From: Bacteroidales bacterium
GTDB lineage: Bacteria > Bacteroidota > Bacteroidia > Bacteroidales > UBA932
Direction: 5' to 3'
Assembly: GCA_017617495.1 (NCBI GenBank)
Contig: JAFZWD010000036.1
Span: 1-43,457, forward strand
DNA length: 43,457 nucleotides
In this document: one piece after another, positions 32,849-40,627 of the stretch
Numbering within the stretch: the stretch's first letter is position 1
How the letters are laid out: each line of letters opens with the position of its first letter
Position numbers and translations under genes: made by a program
The notes under the pieces: model-generated
Database searches by the model: none
What the model was told of the DNA's origin: nothing
Seen by the model: the letters and a program-made list of their open reading frames with translations, nothing else

Positions 32849-33970
32849 TCAGATGTCCATTAATATGCGGCGGTTCTTAGGATAGAGGTTATTGATGCGC
32901 TTGCCGAGGTTCTTAGCCAGACCCAGCGGATGACCCCGGTAGCACACCGTTATCATTCCCAGGGGTGCCTCCGGCAGGGGGAAGCTGTCGCGATGGAGGT
33001 AGCGGAGCGCCTGCTCGAGGGTTACCTCGACGCGCGGTGCCGTCATTTCCGACTGCGGATGCGTCATTTCCGGCTGCGGATGCGTCATTGCCGGCTGCGA
33101 CCGGCAATCTCTTGCCGCGGAGATGCCCGATCGGGTCGGGCATGACGAAGGACGGGTCGGACATGACGAGTGTTTTACAAGCGCCCCGGCCCATTGGCCC
33201 TCGCCGGGGACCTCGCCCGCACGGAGCAGGCTGCCGCAGGAGGTGAGGCGCACGCCGTAAGCGCCGAACTCATCTTCCGGAGGAATAATCTTGCCGCCGA
33301 GGGTTTCCGCCGCCCAGCGCAGGTTGGCGTCGTTCTCGGCATCTTCGTAGGTACATGTCGAGTAGATAAGCAGCCCGCCATCGCGCAGGGCTGGCCAGAC
33401 ATCGGCCAGAATGCGCTTCTGGCGCGCCGCACAAAGCTCCACCAGTTCGGGGCTCCACTCCGCCTCGGCGCGCGGGTCCTTGCGGAACATTCCCTCGCCG
33501 CTGCAGGGCACGTCGGCCACTATCACATCGAAATACCCCGGCATCTCCCGCCCGAAAACGGCGGGGTCCAGGCTCGTCACCTTAACGCACGGGTCGCCCC
33601 AGGCATCCACATTGTCCGCCAGGATGCGCGCCCGCTTGACCATCACCTCATTCGCTGTCAGCTCGAAAGCATCGCCGCAGCGCTCGCGAAGGCTGGCCGC
33701 CAGATCGGTGGTCTTGCCTCCCGGCGCGGCGCAGAGGTCCAGCACCCGGGGGAACCCAAGCTCGGGCAGATACTTGCGGAAAAGATGCCCCACGAACATG
33801 GCGGAGCTGTCCTGCACATAGTAGCAGCCGGCGTGGAAGAGCGGGTCGAGGGTGAAGTTCGGGCGGTCGGGCAGAATCCGGCCCCAGGGCGACCAGGGCA
33901 CGGGAGCCCCGTCGGGACCGTCCGGCCCCTTGAACGGGTTTAGCCTTATGGATACCGGCAGGTCGTTCAT
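32849..33970 (-). CDS. RsmF/RsmB-like rRNA cytosine-C5 methyltransferase
   Basis: A 373-residue SAM-dependent methylase. Motif I is LDLCAAPGGKTTDLA; the two catalytic Cys motifs are VADVPCSGEGMFRKDP and YSTCTY. A C-terminal PUA-like domain (LHRDSFPLP to the end, with LAKNLGKRINNLYPK) fits the RsmF (YebU) group, which methylates C1407 of 16S rRNA. The protein starts directly at PVSIRLNP and lacks the helical N-terminus of about 30 residues seen in relatives. Residues 266-310, in the linker before the PUA domain, come from inserted repeats at 33042-33170. The start overlaps the SRPBCC stop by one base. Confidence 0.9.
   Translation of the reverse strand: MNDLPVSIRLNPFKGPDGPDGAPVPWSPWGRILPDRPNFTLDPLFHAGCYYVQDSSAMFVGHLFRKYLPELGFPRVLDLCAAPGGKTTDLAASLRERCGDAFELTANEVMVKRARILADNVDAWGDPCVKVTSLDPAVFGREMPGYFDVIVADVPCSGEGMFRKDPRAEAEWSPELVELCAARQKRILADVWPALRDGGLLIYSTCTYEDAENDANLRWAAETLGGKIIPPEDEFGAYGVRLTSCGSLLRAGEVPGEGQWAGALVKHSSCPTRPSSCPTRSGISAARDCRSQPAMTHPQPEMTHPQSEMTAPRVEVTLEQALRYLHRDSFPLPEAPLGMITVCYRGHPLGLAKNLGKRINNLYPKNRRILMDI
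33042..33170. repeat. Tandem and palindromic repeats inserted in frame in the rRNA methylase gene
   Basis: Three 21-bp units begin at 33042, 33063 and 33084, each starting GTCATTTCCG or GTCATTGCCG. The last runs into ATTGCCGG/CCGGCAAT (33087-33108, 8-bp stem). ATGCCCGA/TCGGGCAT (33123-33143, 8-bp stem) follows, with two GGACGGGTCGG-like tails. The frame stays open and encodes PEMTHPQ and SCPTRP-type repeats. Confidence 0.85.
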
Positions 33971-34410
33971 TACAGGTGGAAATCTTCGGGCATGCCCTCC
34001 GGGCGGCGGCCTTCGCTCATCGCGACAAGCGAGTCTACTATATTGTCGAGCGCCTCGTTGATCTTGTTACCGATCATTATCTTGAGCATCATGTTGAGCT
34101 CGGCCTCCACCGTTATGCTGAAGTCGGTTTTGCCGGCCTCGCCTGCAGGTTCGAAGTGCAGCGACATGGTAAAATGGAAGGGAGCGCCGTCGTCCTGTAT
34201 CTCTATATATTTATAAGGTTCGCGGGCGGTAATCCTAACCCCGATGTCGAAACCCGAAACATTGCCGCGCAGCGTATCGAAATCCGCCGTGACGCCCTGC
34301 TTCTTGTCTTCCGGAAGCATGTTCACGAAGTTCCGCATGTCGGTAAAGGCCATGAACAGGGCCATCTGCGGGGCGGATACGATTCCGTGTTTGCTGTTGA
34401 ATTGTGCCAT
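33970..34410 (-). CDS. SRPBCC (START/polyketide cyclase-like) family protein
   Basis: A 146-residue soluble protein. The pattern fits the small Bacteroidetes SRPBCC proteins: an N-terminal ligand-binding beta strand, TDMRNFVNMLPEDK, then beta strands, and a long C-terminal helix (MLKIMIGNKINEALDNIVDSLV). Such proteins bind hydrophobic ligands; the ligand here is unknown. The ATG at 34410 is preferred over an upstream extension that has no family sequence and crosses the promoter TATCTTTG (complement of 34448-34455). It is co-transcribed with the methylase, whose start overlaps its stop. Confidence 0.85.
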   Translation of the reverse strand: MAQFNSKHGIVSAPQMALFMAFTDMRNFVNMLPEDKKQGVTADFDTLRGNVSGFDIGVRITAREPYKYIEIQDDGAPFHFTMSLHFEPAGEAGKTDFSITVEAELNMMLKIMIGNKINEALDNIVDSLVAMSEGRRPEGMPEDFHL

Positions 34411-34424
34411 AAGCGGATTTTTCT

Positions 34425-34455
34425 TAATTTTGCAGTTGCCTATCGTACAAAGATA
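34425..34455. promoter_or_regulatory. Divergent -7 elements between SRPBCC and Nudix genes
   Basis: Plus strand TAATTTTG (34425-34432) serves the Nudix gene. Minus strand TATCTTTG (complement of 34448-34455) serves the SRPBCC gene. They point away from each other and cross. Confidence 0.65.
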
Positions 34456-34465
34456 GCAATTTTTT

Positions 34466-35077
34466 ATGCACAGGATATATTTCGAGAAACGCTGCATCAT
34501 CATCTGCGAGCCCGGGGACCAGGCCCTCGCGGACCCCAACGCCGTGGAGTTCCATCTGGGCGAAAAAATCGACATGCACACCCTGGTGATGATGTTCGAG
34601 GCGTCGCAGGAGCTTTCGCGCATCTACATCCCCGTGCCCAACACCGACAAGGTCTACCGCCGGCTCTGCGCCGAGTTCAAGGAAGTGAATGCCGCGGGCG
34701 GACTGGTGAGCAACCGGCGCGGCGACTATCTCCTGATAGAGCGAAACGGCCTCTGGGACCTACCCAAGGGGCATCAGGAGAAGGGCGAAGACATTAAGGT
34801 GACGGCGCTTCGCGAGATTCAGGAAGAAACCGGCGTGGACAAGCTGGAGCTGCGCGGACTCATCTGCATAACCGACCACTGCTACCTGCGCGACGGCATC
34901 TGGCACCTCAAGCATACCTGGTGGTACGACTGCCTCTACACGGACCCCGTCGACCTCACTCCGCAGCGCGAGGAAGACATAGCCAAGGCGGCCTGGGTGG
35001 CGAAGTCTTCGCTCCCCCGTTTCCTCACCAACACCTTCCCTTCCATCCAGGAAGTTTTCCGCGAGGCCAAGGTGTGA
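34466..35077 (+). CDS. Nudix hydrolase
   Basis: A 203-residue protein. The Nudix box GHQEKGEDIKVTALREIQEETG lies at about residues 106-127 and fits G-x5-E-x7-RE-x2-EE-x-G, so the pyrophosphohydrolase should be active on a nucleoside-diphosphate-linked substrate. The N-terminal 70 residues form an extra domain not needed for the fold. The substrate is unknown. The stop TGA lies inside the inverted repeat that precedes queA. Confidence 0.93.
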   Translation: MHRIYFEKRCIIICEPGDQALADPNAVEFHLGEKIDMHTLVMMFEASQELSRIYIPVPNTDKVYRRLCAEFKEVNAAGGLVSNRRGDYLLIERNGLWDLPKGHQEKGEDIKVTALREIQEETGVDKLELRGLICITDHCYLRDGIWHLKHTWWYDCLYTDPVDLTPQREEDIAKAAWVAKSSLPRFLTNTFPSIQEVFREAKV

Positions 35078-35095
35078 AACTTTTTGGGAAGTTTC
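35076..35095. promoter_or_regulatory. Inverted repeat upstream of queA, second copy
   Basis: GAAACTT (35076-35082), a 6-nt loop, AAGTTTC (35089-35095). Arms are identical to those at 15288-15308, and the loop is similarly T- and G-rich. It starts within the Nudix stop codon. It may be an operator; it lacks the T-run of a strong terminator. Confidence 0.6.
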
Positions 35096-35103
35096 GCCGT
35101 ATA

Positions 35104-35123
35104 TATAGAGTATCGACTCTATA
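35104..35123. promoter_or_regulatory. Perfect 8-bp palindrome just before queA
   Basis: TATAGAGT (35104-35111), ATCG loop, ACTCTATA (35116-35123), ending 6 nt before the ATG. It could be an operator or a hairpin limiting ribosome access. Confidence 0.55.
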
Positions 35124-35129
35124 CCAATT

Positions 35130-36179
35130 ATGAAACTTTCCCAGTTCAACTTCGATCTTCCGAAGGAAAAAATCGCCCTCAGGCCCACCAGGTGGAGGGA
35201 TGAATGCAAGCTTATGGTTCTGCGCCGCAAGACCGGCGAAATCGAGCACAGGCTTTTCAAGGACATTATAGAATATTTCGGCAAGGGCGACCTGTTCGTG
35301 CTTAACGACACCCGCGTGTTCCCCGCCAGGCTTTCCGGCAAGAAGGAACGTACCGGCGCCGAGATCACGGTGTTCCTGCTCCGCGAACTCAGCCGCGAGC
35401 AGAAACTCTGGGACGTGATCGTGGAGCCCGCCCGCAAGATCCGCATCGGCAACAAGCTGTACTTCGGCGAGGACGAGAGCATGGTGGCCGAGGTTATCGA
35501 CAACACCACCTCCAGGGGCAGAACCCTGCGTTTCCTCTACGACGGACCGTACGAAGAGTTCAAGAAGAGCCTCTTCGACCTTGGCAAGACTCCCCTTCCC
35601 GAGTGCATCGACCGCGAACCGGACGAGCAGGACGTGGATGACTTCCAGACCATCTTCGCCAAATACGAGGGCGCAGTTTCGGCTCCCGCAGCAGGCCTGC
35701 ACTTCAGCCGCGAACTCCTCAACAGGATGATCCTGGCGGACATCGACCGCACCTTCATAACCGTGCATATGGGCCGCGGACACTTCAATCCCGTGGACGT
35801 GGAGGACCTCTCCAAACACCGCATGGACGGCGAAAGGATGATTATCTCCGAAGAGGCTGCGCAGCGCGTGAACCTAGCCAAGCGTACCGGCGGCAAGGTG
35901 CTGGCGGTTGGCGTGACCGTGCTCCGCGCACTCGAGACCTACGTGACCACCCAGCACGAGATCAAGGCCAACGACATCTGGACCAACAAGTTCCTCTTCC
36001 CTCCGTACGACTTTGCGGTGGCGGATGCGTTCGTGTCCAATTTCCACGAGCCCTGCTCGACCATGCTGATGGCCGAGGCCGCCTTCGGCGGATTCGACAA
36101 CGTGATGCACGCCTACGAGGTCGCACTGGAGCAGGATTACCGCTTCGGGCCCTACGGCGACGCGCTTCTTATCATATAA
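35130..36179 (+). CDS. queA: S-adenosylmethionine:tRNA ribosyltransferase-isomerase
   Basis: A 349-residue enzyme that transfers the ribosyl part of SAM to 7-aminomethyl-7-deazaguanine in tRNA, forming epoxyqueuosine. QueA landmarks are FVLNDTRVFPARL, VEPARKIRIGNKL, the AAPAAGLHFS-like segment (SAPAAGLHFSRELL), VHMGRGHFNPV, HRMDGERMII and NKFLFPPYDF. The length is normal. It stands behind two inverted repeats and is closed by a terminator at 36221-36273. The rest of the queuosine pathway is not in the window. Confidence 0.97.
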   Translation: MKLSQFNFDLPKEKIALRPTRWRDECKLMVLRRKTGEIEHRLFKDIIEYFGKGDLFVLNDTRVFPARLSGKKERTGAEITVFLLRELSREQKLWDVIVEPARKIRIGNKLYFGEDESMVAEVIDNTTSRGRTLRFLYDGPYEEFKKSLFDLGKTPLPECIDREPDEQDVDDFQTIFAKYEGAVSAPAAGLHFSRELLNRMILADIDRTFITVHMGRGHFNPVDVEDLSKHRMDGERMIISEEAAQRVNLAKRTGGKVLAVGVTVLRALETYVTTQHEIKANDIWTNKFLFPPYDFAVADAFVSNFHEPCSTMLMAEAAFGGFDNVMHAYEVALEQDYRFGPYGDALLII

Positions 36180-36220
36180 AAGAAATTTTATACGATATAA
36201 AAGAAAATTTAAAACATACG

Positions 36221-36273
36221 AAAACATAAAAATCTGCGGTCTTAAACTTTAAAAGGCCGCAGATTTATGTTTT
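36221..36273 (+). terminator. Rho-independent terminator of queA
   Basis: AAATCTGCGG (36230-36239) and CCGCAGATTT (36257-36266) form a perfect 10-bp stem. It extends past a 2-nt bulge by AAAACAT/ATGTTTT, ending in a T-run. The right arm comes within 8 bp of the dprA -7 element. Confidence 0.8.
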
Positions 36274-36280
36274 ATGCGCT

Positions 36281-36288
36281 TACATTTG
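36281..36288 (+). promoter_or_regulatory. -7 element of dprA
   Basis: TACATTTG fits TAnnTTTG and ends 3 nt before the ATG at 36292. Confidence 0.55.
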
Positions 36289-36291
36289 GGC

Positions 36292-37458
36292 ATGAAAACA
36301 AGTGCAAACAGAGAAACCGTCTGCGCCTGTGCCCTGGGGCGCATTTTCGGTTATGAACCCCTTTGCGCGCTCCGGTTGGTGGAGGCGCTGGGAAGCGCAG
36401 CGGCGGTGTTCGATCTGACACCGTCCGAGGCGGACGAAGTACTGGGGCCATTTTCCAAATTCAAAGGTATGATACGCCCGCAGGCCGTGGACGAAGCGGC
36501 CGAAGAGCTGGAGCGCCTGGGCGAACTGGGCTGCAGCTATCTGCCCTATACCTCGCCGGACTTTCCGGCGCTGCTCAGGGAGTGCACCGACCCTCCGGCG
36601 GGGCTCTACGTGCGCTCGGTCTCGCCCCCGGACAAGATATTCGGGCGCAGCAACGCCGTGGGCATAGTGGGCACCAGGGACATCTCGCCGTACGGCCGCG
36701 AGTGGACCAGGCGCCTGGTAAAATCAATGTCCGAATGCCGGCATAAACCGGTGATAGTGAGCGGGTTGGCCTTCGGGGTGGATGCGACCGCGCACACCGC
36801 CGCCCTGGACTGCGGGCTGCCCACGGTTGCGGTGCTGCCCGTCGGCATCGACGACGTGTACCCCAAGCAGCACGCCCGGCTCGCCGAACGCATCGCCGGC
36901 ACGGAAGGCTGCGCCCTGGTAACCGACTATCCCCCCGGAACCGGCCCGGTGGCATTCACCTTCCTGCGGCGCAACCGCATCATCGCCGGCCTCAGCAACG
37001 CCGTGCTCATCACCGAATCCAAGATAAACGGGGGCGGGCTCATCACCTGCAGGCTGGCAGGCGAATACGGCAGGGATGTTTTCGCCCTGCCGGGAAGAAT
37101 TGACGACGTCCGTTCGGCGGGATGCAACGCGCTCATCGGGCAGAAGGAGGCCGAGGCCGTGTGGTCGACCTCCGCCCTTTGCGACGCGCTGGGCCTGGGG
37201 ATGTGGTCCAAGCGCACGAAGGAAGGCCTGCGCGAGAGCATCCTGGCACGCTTTGCCGACCGTCCGGAAGACGAAAGGGAGGCTCTGGTCTCGCTCGCCA
37301 TGCGCATAAAGGCCTGCCGCGGCGAAACCCTCGAAGAGCTCTGCCGGGAGAGCAATCAGGACTTCGGCGAAGTGTCGCGCCTCGCCACCATGCTGGAGGC
37401 CGAAGGATTCATCGGCATAGACCTCCTTCAAAGGTGCACGGTCTGTTATAAAATATAG
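36292..37458 (+). CDS. dprA: DNA-processing protein DprA
   Basis: A 388-residue protein that loads RecA on incoming single-stranded DNA during transformation; it also occurs in bacteria not known to be competent. A SAM-like N-terminal region is followed by the Rossmann-type DprA fold with IVGTRDISPYG, VSGLAFGVDATAH, VLPVGIDDVYP, FLRRNRIIAGLS and LITESKINGGGLIT. A winged-helix-like C-terminus follows (about 320-388). An in-frame ATG at 36274 lies upstream of the -7 element TACATTTG, so the ATG at 36292 is chosen. tatD follows closely on the same strand. Confidence 0.93.
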   Translation: MKTSANRETVCACALGRIFGYEPLCALRLVEALGSAAAVFDLTPSEADEVLGPFSKFKGMIRPQAVDEAAEELERLGELGCSYLPYTSPDFPALLRECTDPPAGLYVRSVSPPDKIFGRSNAVGIVGTRDISPYGREWTRRLVKSMSECRHKPVIVSGLAFGVDATAHTAALDCGLPTVAVLPVGIDDVYPKQHARLAERIAGTEGCALVTDYPPGTGPVAFTFLRRNRIIAGLSNAVLITESKINGGGLITCRLAGEYGRDVFALPGRIDDVRSAGCNALIGQKEAEAVWSTSALCDALGLGMWSKRTKEGLRESILARFADRPEDEREALVSLAMRIKACRGETLEELCRESNQDFGEVSRLATMLEAEGFIGIDLLQRCTVCYKI

Positions 37459-37466
37459 TATATTTG
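37459..37466 (+). promoter_or_regulatory. -7 element of the TatD-type gene
   Basis: TATATTTG (37459-37466) overlaps the 3' side of dprA's last codons and lies 5 nt before the GTG at 37472. Confidence 0.55.
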
Positions 37467-37471
37467 TGCCT

Positions 37472-38239
37472 GTGATATTCGTGGACACACATACCCACTG
37501 CAGCGACGAGGCCTACCGCGGCGAGGAAGACGCCGTGGTGGAGCGTGCCGTTGCGGCCGGGGTGACGCGGCTCATCCAGGCGGACATCGACTCGCGCGAA
37601 CGCCCCGCCCACTTCGCCCTCTGCGAAAGGCATCCCGGGGTGCTCTTCCCCATGCTGGGGCTTTACCCCGGCTCTGTCGACGGGAAGTGGCAGGACGAAA
37701 TAGCGGCCCTCGAACCCTGGTTCGCCAAGAAGCCCGTTGCCATCGGCGAAATCGGCCTGGATTATCACTATGGCAAGGAGTTCGCGGAGCAGCAGAAAGA
37801 GGCGCTCAGGGTGCAGCTGGAGCTTGCGGCGGAGCACGATTTGCCCGTAAACATCCATCTTCGCGAAGCGACTGAGGACTTCCTCGCGATACTCGCCGAC
37901 TGCGCTCATCTGCATCTGCGCGGAAACCTGCACGCCTACAGCGGCAGCGCCGAGACCTTCTTCGCCCTGCAGAAACTGGGCGACTGGTCGGTGGGCATAG
38001 GCGGGGTGGTCACCTTCAAGAATTCCAGGCTCCCGGAGGTGGTGCGGCAGATACCGATGGACCGCATCCTGCTGGAAACCGACGCGCCCTACCTCGCCCC
38101 CACCCCATTGCGGGGCACCCGCAACGAAAGCGCCAACATCCCGCTCATAGCGGCCAAGATAGCAGAAATAAAGAATACCGACACGGCGACCGTGGCAGGC
38201 GTCACCACCGCCAACGCCGAAAGACTTTTCGCGATATGA
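37472..38239 (+). CDS. TatD-family deoxyribonuclease
   Basis: A 255-residue metal-dependent hydrolase of the amidohydrolase superfamily. The metal sites are readable: HxH in VDTHTH, Glu in AIGEIGLDYH, His in NIHLREA, His in NLHAYSG and Asp in LLETDAPYLAP. Members have 3'-5' exonuclease or D-aminoacyl-tRNA deacylase-type activity. GTG codons at 37466 and 37472 are possible starts; the second is chosen because the first lies inside the -7 element. The stop overlaps the asparaginase ATG (ATGA). Confidence 0.92.
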   Translation: MIFVDTHTHCSDEAYRGEEDAVVERAVAAGVTRLIQADIDSRERPAHFALCERHPGVLFPMLGLYPGSVDGKWQDEIAALEPWFAKKPVAIGEIGLDYHYGKEFAEQQKEALRVQLELAAEHDLPVNIHLREATEDFLAILADCAHLHLRGNLHAYSGSAETFFALQKLGDWSVGIGGVVTFKNSRLPEVVRQIPMDRILLETDAPYLAPTPLRGTRNESANIPLIAAKIAEIKNTDTATVAGVTTANAERLFAI

Positions 38240-39273
38240 AACAGAAGAAATCCGCCGTCCTGCTCATTTATACGGGAGGCACCATAGGAATGAAGGAAAG
38301 TGCCGGAGACGGGGGCCTGGTGCCCTTCGACTTCGCGGGAATACTGGAAGAAGTGCCCGAACTGCGCCGCTTCGACCTGCGCATCGACCACCGTACCTTC
38401 GACCCGCTCATCGACTCGTCGGACATAGTGCCGGAAATCTGGTGCTCCATTGCGGAAATAATCCGCGACAGCTACGACAGGTACGACGGATTCGTGGTGT
38501 TGCACGGCACCGACACCATGGCCTATTCGGCCTCTGCCCTGAGTTTTATGCTCAAAGGACTCGCCAAGCCGGTGGTCTTTACCGGAAGCCAGCTGCCCAT
38601 CGGAAGCCTGCGTACGGACGGTCGCGAGAACCTGGTTTCGGCGGTGGAGATTGCCTCGGCCAAAGGCCCCGACGGACGCGCTCTCGTGCCGGAGGCCTGC
38701 ATCTGGTTCAACTCGCAGCTGCTGCGCGGCAACCGCTCCACCAAGATGAACGCGGTGGCCTTCGACGCCTTCCGCAGCCCCAATTACCCTGTGCTCGCCG
38801 AGGCGGGCATCAGCATCCGCTACAACACCCCGCACATCCTTCCGCTTCCTCCGGAAGGCACTGAGCTTCAGATAAATACAAGCCTCGACACCCGGGTAGC
38901 TATTCTTAAGATTCATCCCGGAATTACGCCCCAGGTGGCGCGCAACGTGCTGCTGGGCGAAGGCATCCGCGCCGTCATCCTCGAGACCTACGGTTCGGGC
39001 AACGCCATCTCCAAGCAGTGGTTCATCGACATTGTAAAAGAGGCCGCCGACAGCGGCAGGATCCTGCTCAATGTCACCCAGTGCCCGGCCGGCGAAGTGA
39101 ACATGGACCTCTATGCCACCGGCAAGGCGCTCAAGAACGCCGGAGTGATTTCCGGACGCGACCTCACCACCGAAGGTGCGCTTGCAAAACTCTTCCATCT
39201 GATGGGCTGCAACCCGTTGAACGACAAAGTGAAAGAGCTGCTGCAGCTTCCGCTTCGCGGAGAAATGTCGTAA
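38236..39273 (+). CDS. ansA: L-asparaginase, type I (cytoplasmic)
   Basis: A 345-residue enzyme that hydrolyses asparagine to aspartate and ammonia. The two active-site threonine motifs are YTGGTIGM near the N-terminus and VLHGTDTMAYSASALSF at about residue 90. No signal peptide is present, which fits the cytoplasmic type I form. RSTKMNAVAFDAFRSPNYP and the ETYGSGNA segment are also typical. It overlaps the TatD-type gene by 4 bp and is followed by the promoter of the exbB operon. Confidence 0.95.
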   Translation: MKQKKSAVLLIYTGGTIGMKESAGDGGLVPFDFAGILEEVPELRRFDLRIDHRTFDPLIDSSDIVPEIWCSIAEIIRDSYDRYDGFVVLHGTDTMAYSASALSFMLKGLAKPVVFTGSQLPIGSLRTDGRENLVSAVEIASAKGPDGRALVPEACIWFNSQLLRGNRSTKMNAVAFDAFRSPNYPVLAEAGISIRYNTPHILPLPPEGTELQINTSLDTRVAILKIHPGITPQVARNVLLGEGIRAVILETYGSGNAISKQWFIDIVKEAADSGRILLNVTQCPAGEVNMDLYATGKALKNAGVISGRDLTTEGALAKLFHLMGCNPLNDKVKELLQLPLRGEMS

Positions 39274-39291
39274 GAAGTTGCCCCCAAAGCA

Positions 39292-39320
39292 TTGACGATT
39301 AAATTTTTTTCGCTATCTTG
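39292..39320 (+). promoter_or_regulatory. Promoter of the exbB-exbD operon
   Basis: TTG (39292-39294) and TATCTTGC (39313-39320) are spaced by 18 bp, close to the Bacteroidetes pattern with one weak position. A leader of about 60 nt follows. Confidence 0.55.
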
Positions 39321-39380
39321 CGTTGATTTTGGAAATAATTATTTACTAACGATAAACTAACTAAACACAAAAAACCAGTC

Positions 39381-40172
39381 ATGAAAAAGTTTTTTATGAT
39401 TCTCGCAGCAGCCGCCTTGATGGCCTTTACTGCAAACATCGCTCTGGCACAGGACGCTCCCGCTCCTGAACAGGAAGCAACGGAAGTCGCTGCTCCCCAG
39501 TCACTTGCAGAACTTACCGCTGCCGCTCCCGAGGTTCCCCTCACCCAGGCACTCAAGACCAAATTCATCGAAGGCGGTGCAGGGTTCATGTCCCTCATCA
39601 TCATCTGCCTCATCATCGGTCTTGCCCTGTCCATCGAGAGGATTCTCTATCTGACATTCTCCAAGACCAACACCAAGGCTCTCCTCGCAAAGGTTGAAGA
39701 AGCTCTTGCAAAGGGTGGCATCGAGGCTGCAAAGGACATCTGCCGCGAAACTCCCGGCCCCGTGGCCAGCATCTACTATCAGGGACTGCTCCGCTACGAC
39801 CAGGGTATCGACGTGGTCGAGAAGACCATCGTTTCCTACGGCTCCGTACAGATGAGCGAGATGGAAAACGGACTCAGCTGGATATCCCTCTTCATCGCCA
39901 TCGCCCCGTCACTCGGATTCCTTGGAACCGTTATCGGTATGATCGCTGCATTCGACGCTATCCAGCGTGCAGGTGACATCTCCCCTAACGTTGTGGCAGG
40001 CGGTATGAAGATCGCCCTTATCACCACCGTCGGCGGTCTTATCGTGGCTATGATCCTGCAGGTGTTCTACAACTACATCCTCGCCAAGATCGAGTCCATC
40101 ACCATCGATATGGAAGACAGCTCCATCTCCCTTATCGACGTCCTCAGCAAATTCGAAGCAAAAAAGAAGTAA
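39381..40172 (+). CDS. exbB: MotA/TolQ/ExbB proton channel family protein
   Basis: A 263-residue inner-membrane protein that, with ExbD, uses the proton gradient to drive TonB-dependent transport. It starts with an apparent signal-like segment (to about residue 23, IALAQ) and a Pro/Ala/Glu-rich periplasmic stretch. Three membrane segments follow (about 68-90, 173-195 and 208-232). The channel motif region APSLGFLGTVIGM and the ALITTVGGLIVAM segment are intact. It is the first gene of a four-gene operon with a four-segment membrane protein and two ExbD genes. Confidence 0.92.
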   Translation: MKKFFMILAAAALMAFTANIALAQDAPAPEQEATEVAAPQSLAELTAAAPEVPLTQALKTKFIEGGAGFMSLIIICLIIGLALSIERILYLTFSKTNTKALLAKVEEALAKGGIEAAKDICRETPGPVASIYYQGLLRYDQGIDVVEKTIVSYGSVQMSEMENGLSWISLFIAIAPSLGFLGTVIGMIAAFDAIQRAGDISPNVVAGGMKIALITTVGGLIVAMILQVFYNYILAKIESITIDMEDSSISLIDVLSKFEAKKK

Positions 40173-40184
40173 GCATTTTACGCA

Positions 40185-40622
40185 ATGAAACTCAATAAGA
40201 TATTCACCTGGTCGATGATAGGCATTATCGTCATCAGCGCGATTATCCTTGTGTGGGGCTTCGCAGTAGGCTTCGATTACAAGGAGGATCTCCCTGTTGA
40301 CATACTGCTTGGCTGGGGATACATTATCCTCGGGCTCGCCGTCGCATCCGTAGTGGTCGTCGGCCTTGCCGTAAGCGCGAAGAACAATCCCAAGAGCCTT
40401 GTCAAGGTCGGCATCGTGCTGGCCGGCATCGTGGTGATTGCCCTCGTCGCGTGGCTTGTCGCCCCGGGTAACCCCGCCGTCGGAACGGACATCGAGTCCA
40501 CTCATGCTACACTCAAACTTACTGACACCATTCTTTATCTGACCTATTTCGCCGGAATCGTGGCAATCCTTTCCATCATTGCCGGTGAAATCCGTCTCGC
40601 CATCAGCAATAAGAAGGCATAA
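40185..40622 (+). CDS. Four-segment membrane protein within the exbB-exbD operon
   Basis: A 145-residue inner-membrane protein of unknown function. Four hydrophobic segments lie at about residues 9-29, 42-65, 75-92 and 115-136. The second and third are joined by a short basic loop (SAKNNPKS), which should be cytoplasmic. It lies 12 bp after exbB and 5 bp before exbD. I recall similar small proteins at this place in other Bacteroidales, which suggests an accessory subunit of the energy-transducing complex; this is inferred. Confidence 0.85.
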   Translation: MKLNKIFTWSMIGIIVISAIILVWGFAVGFDYKEDLPVDILLGWGYIILGLAVASVVVVGLAVSAKNNPKSLVKVGIVLAGIVVIALVAWLVAPGNPAVGTDIESTHATLKLTDTILYLTYFAGIVAILSIIAGEIRLAISNKKA

Positions 40623-40627
40623 CAATT

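Noticed and set aside
33042-33104. CRISPR array, because of evenly spaced repeats
   Set aside because: The 21-bp units are directly adjacent without spacers and lie in frame within a gene.
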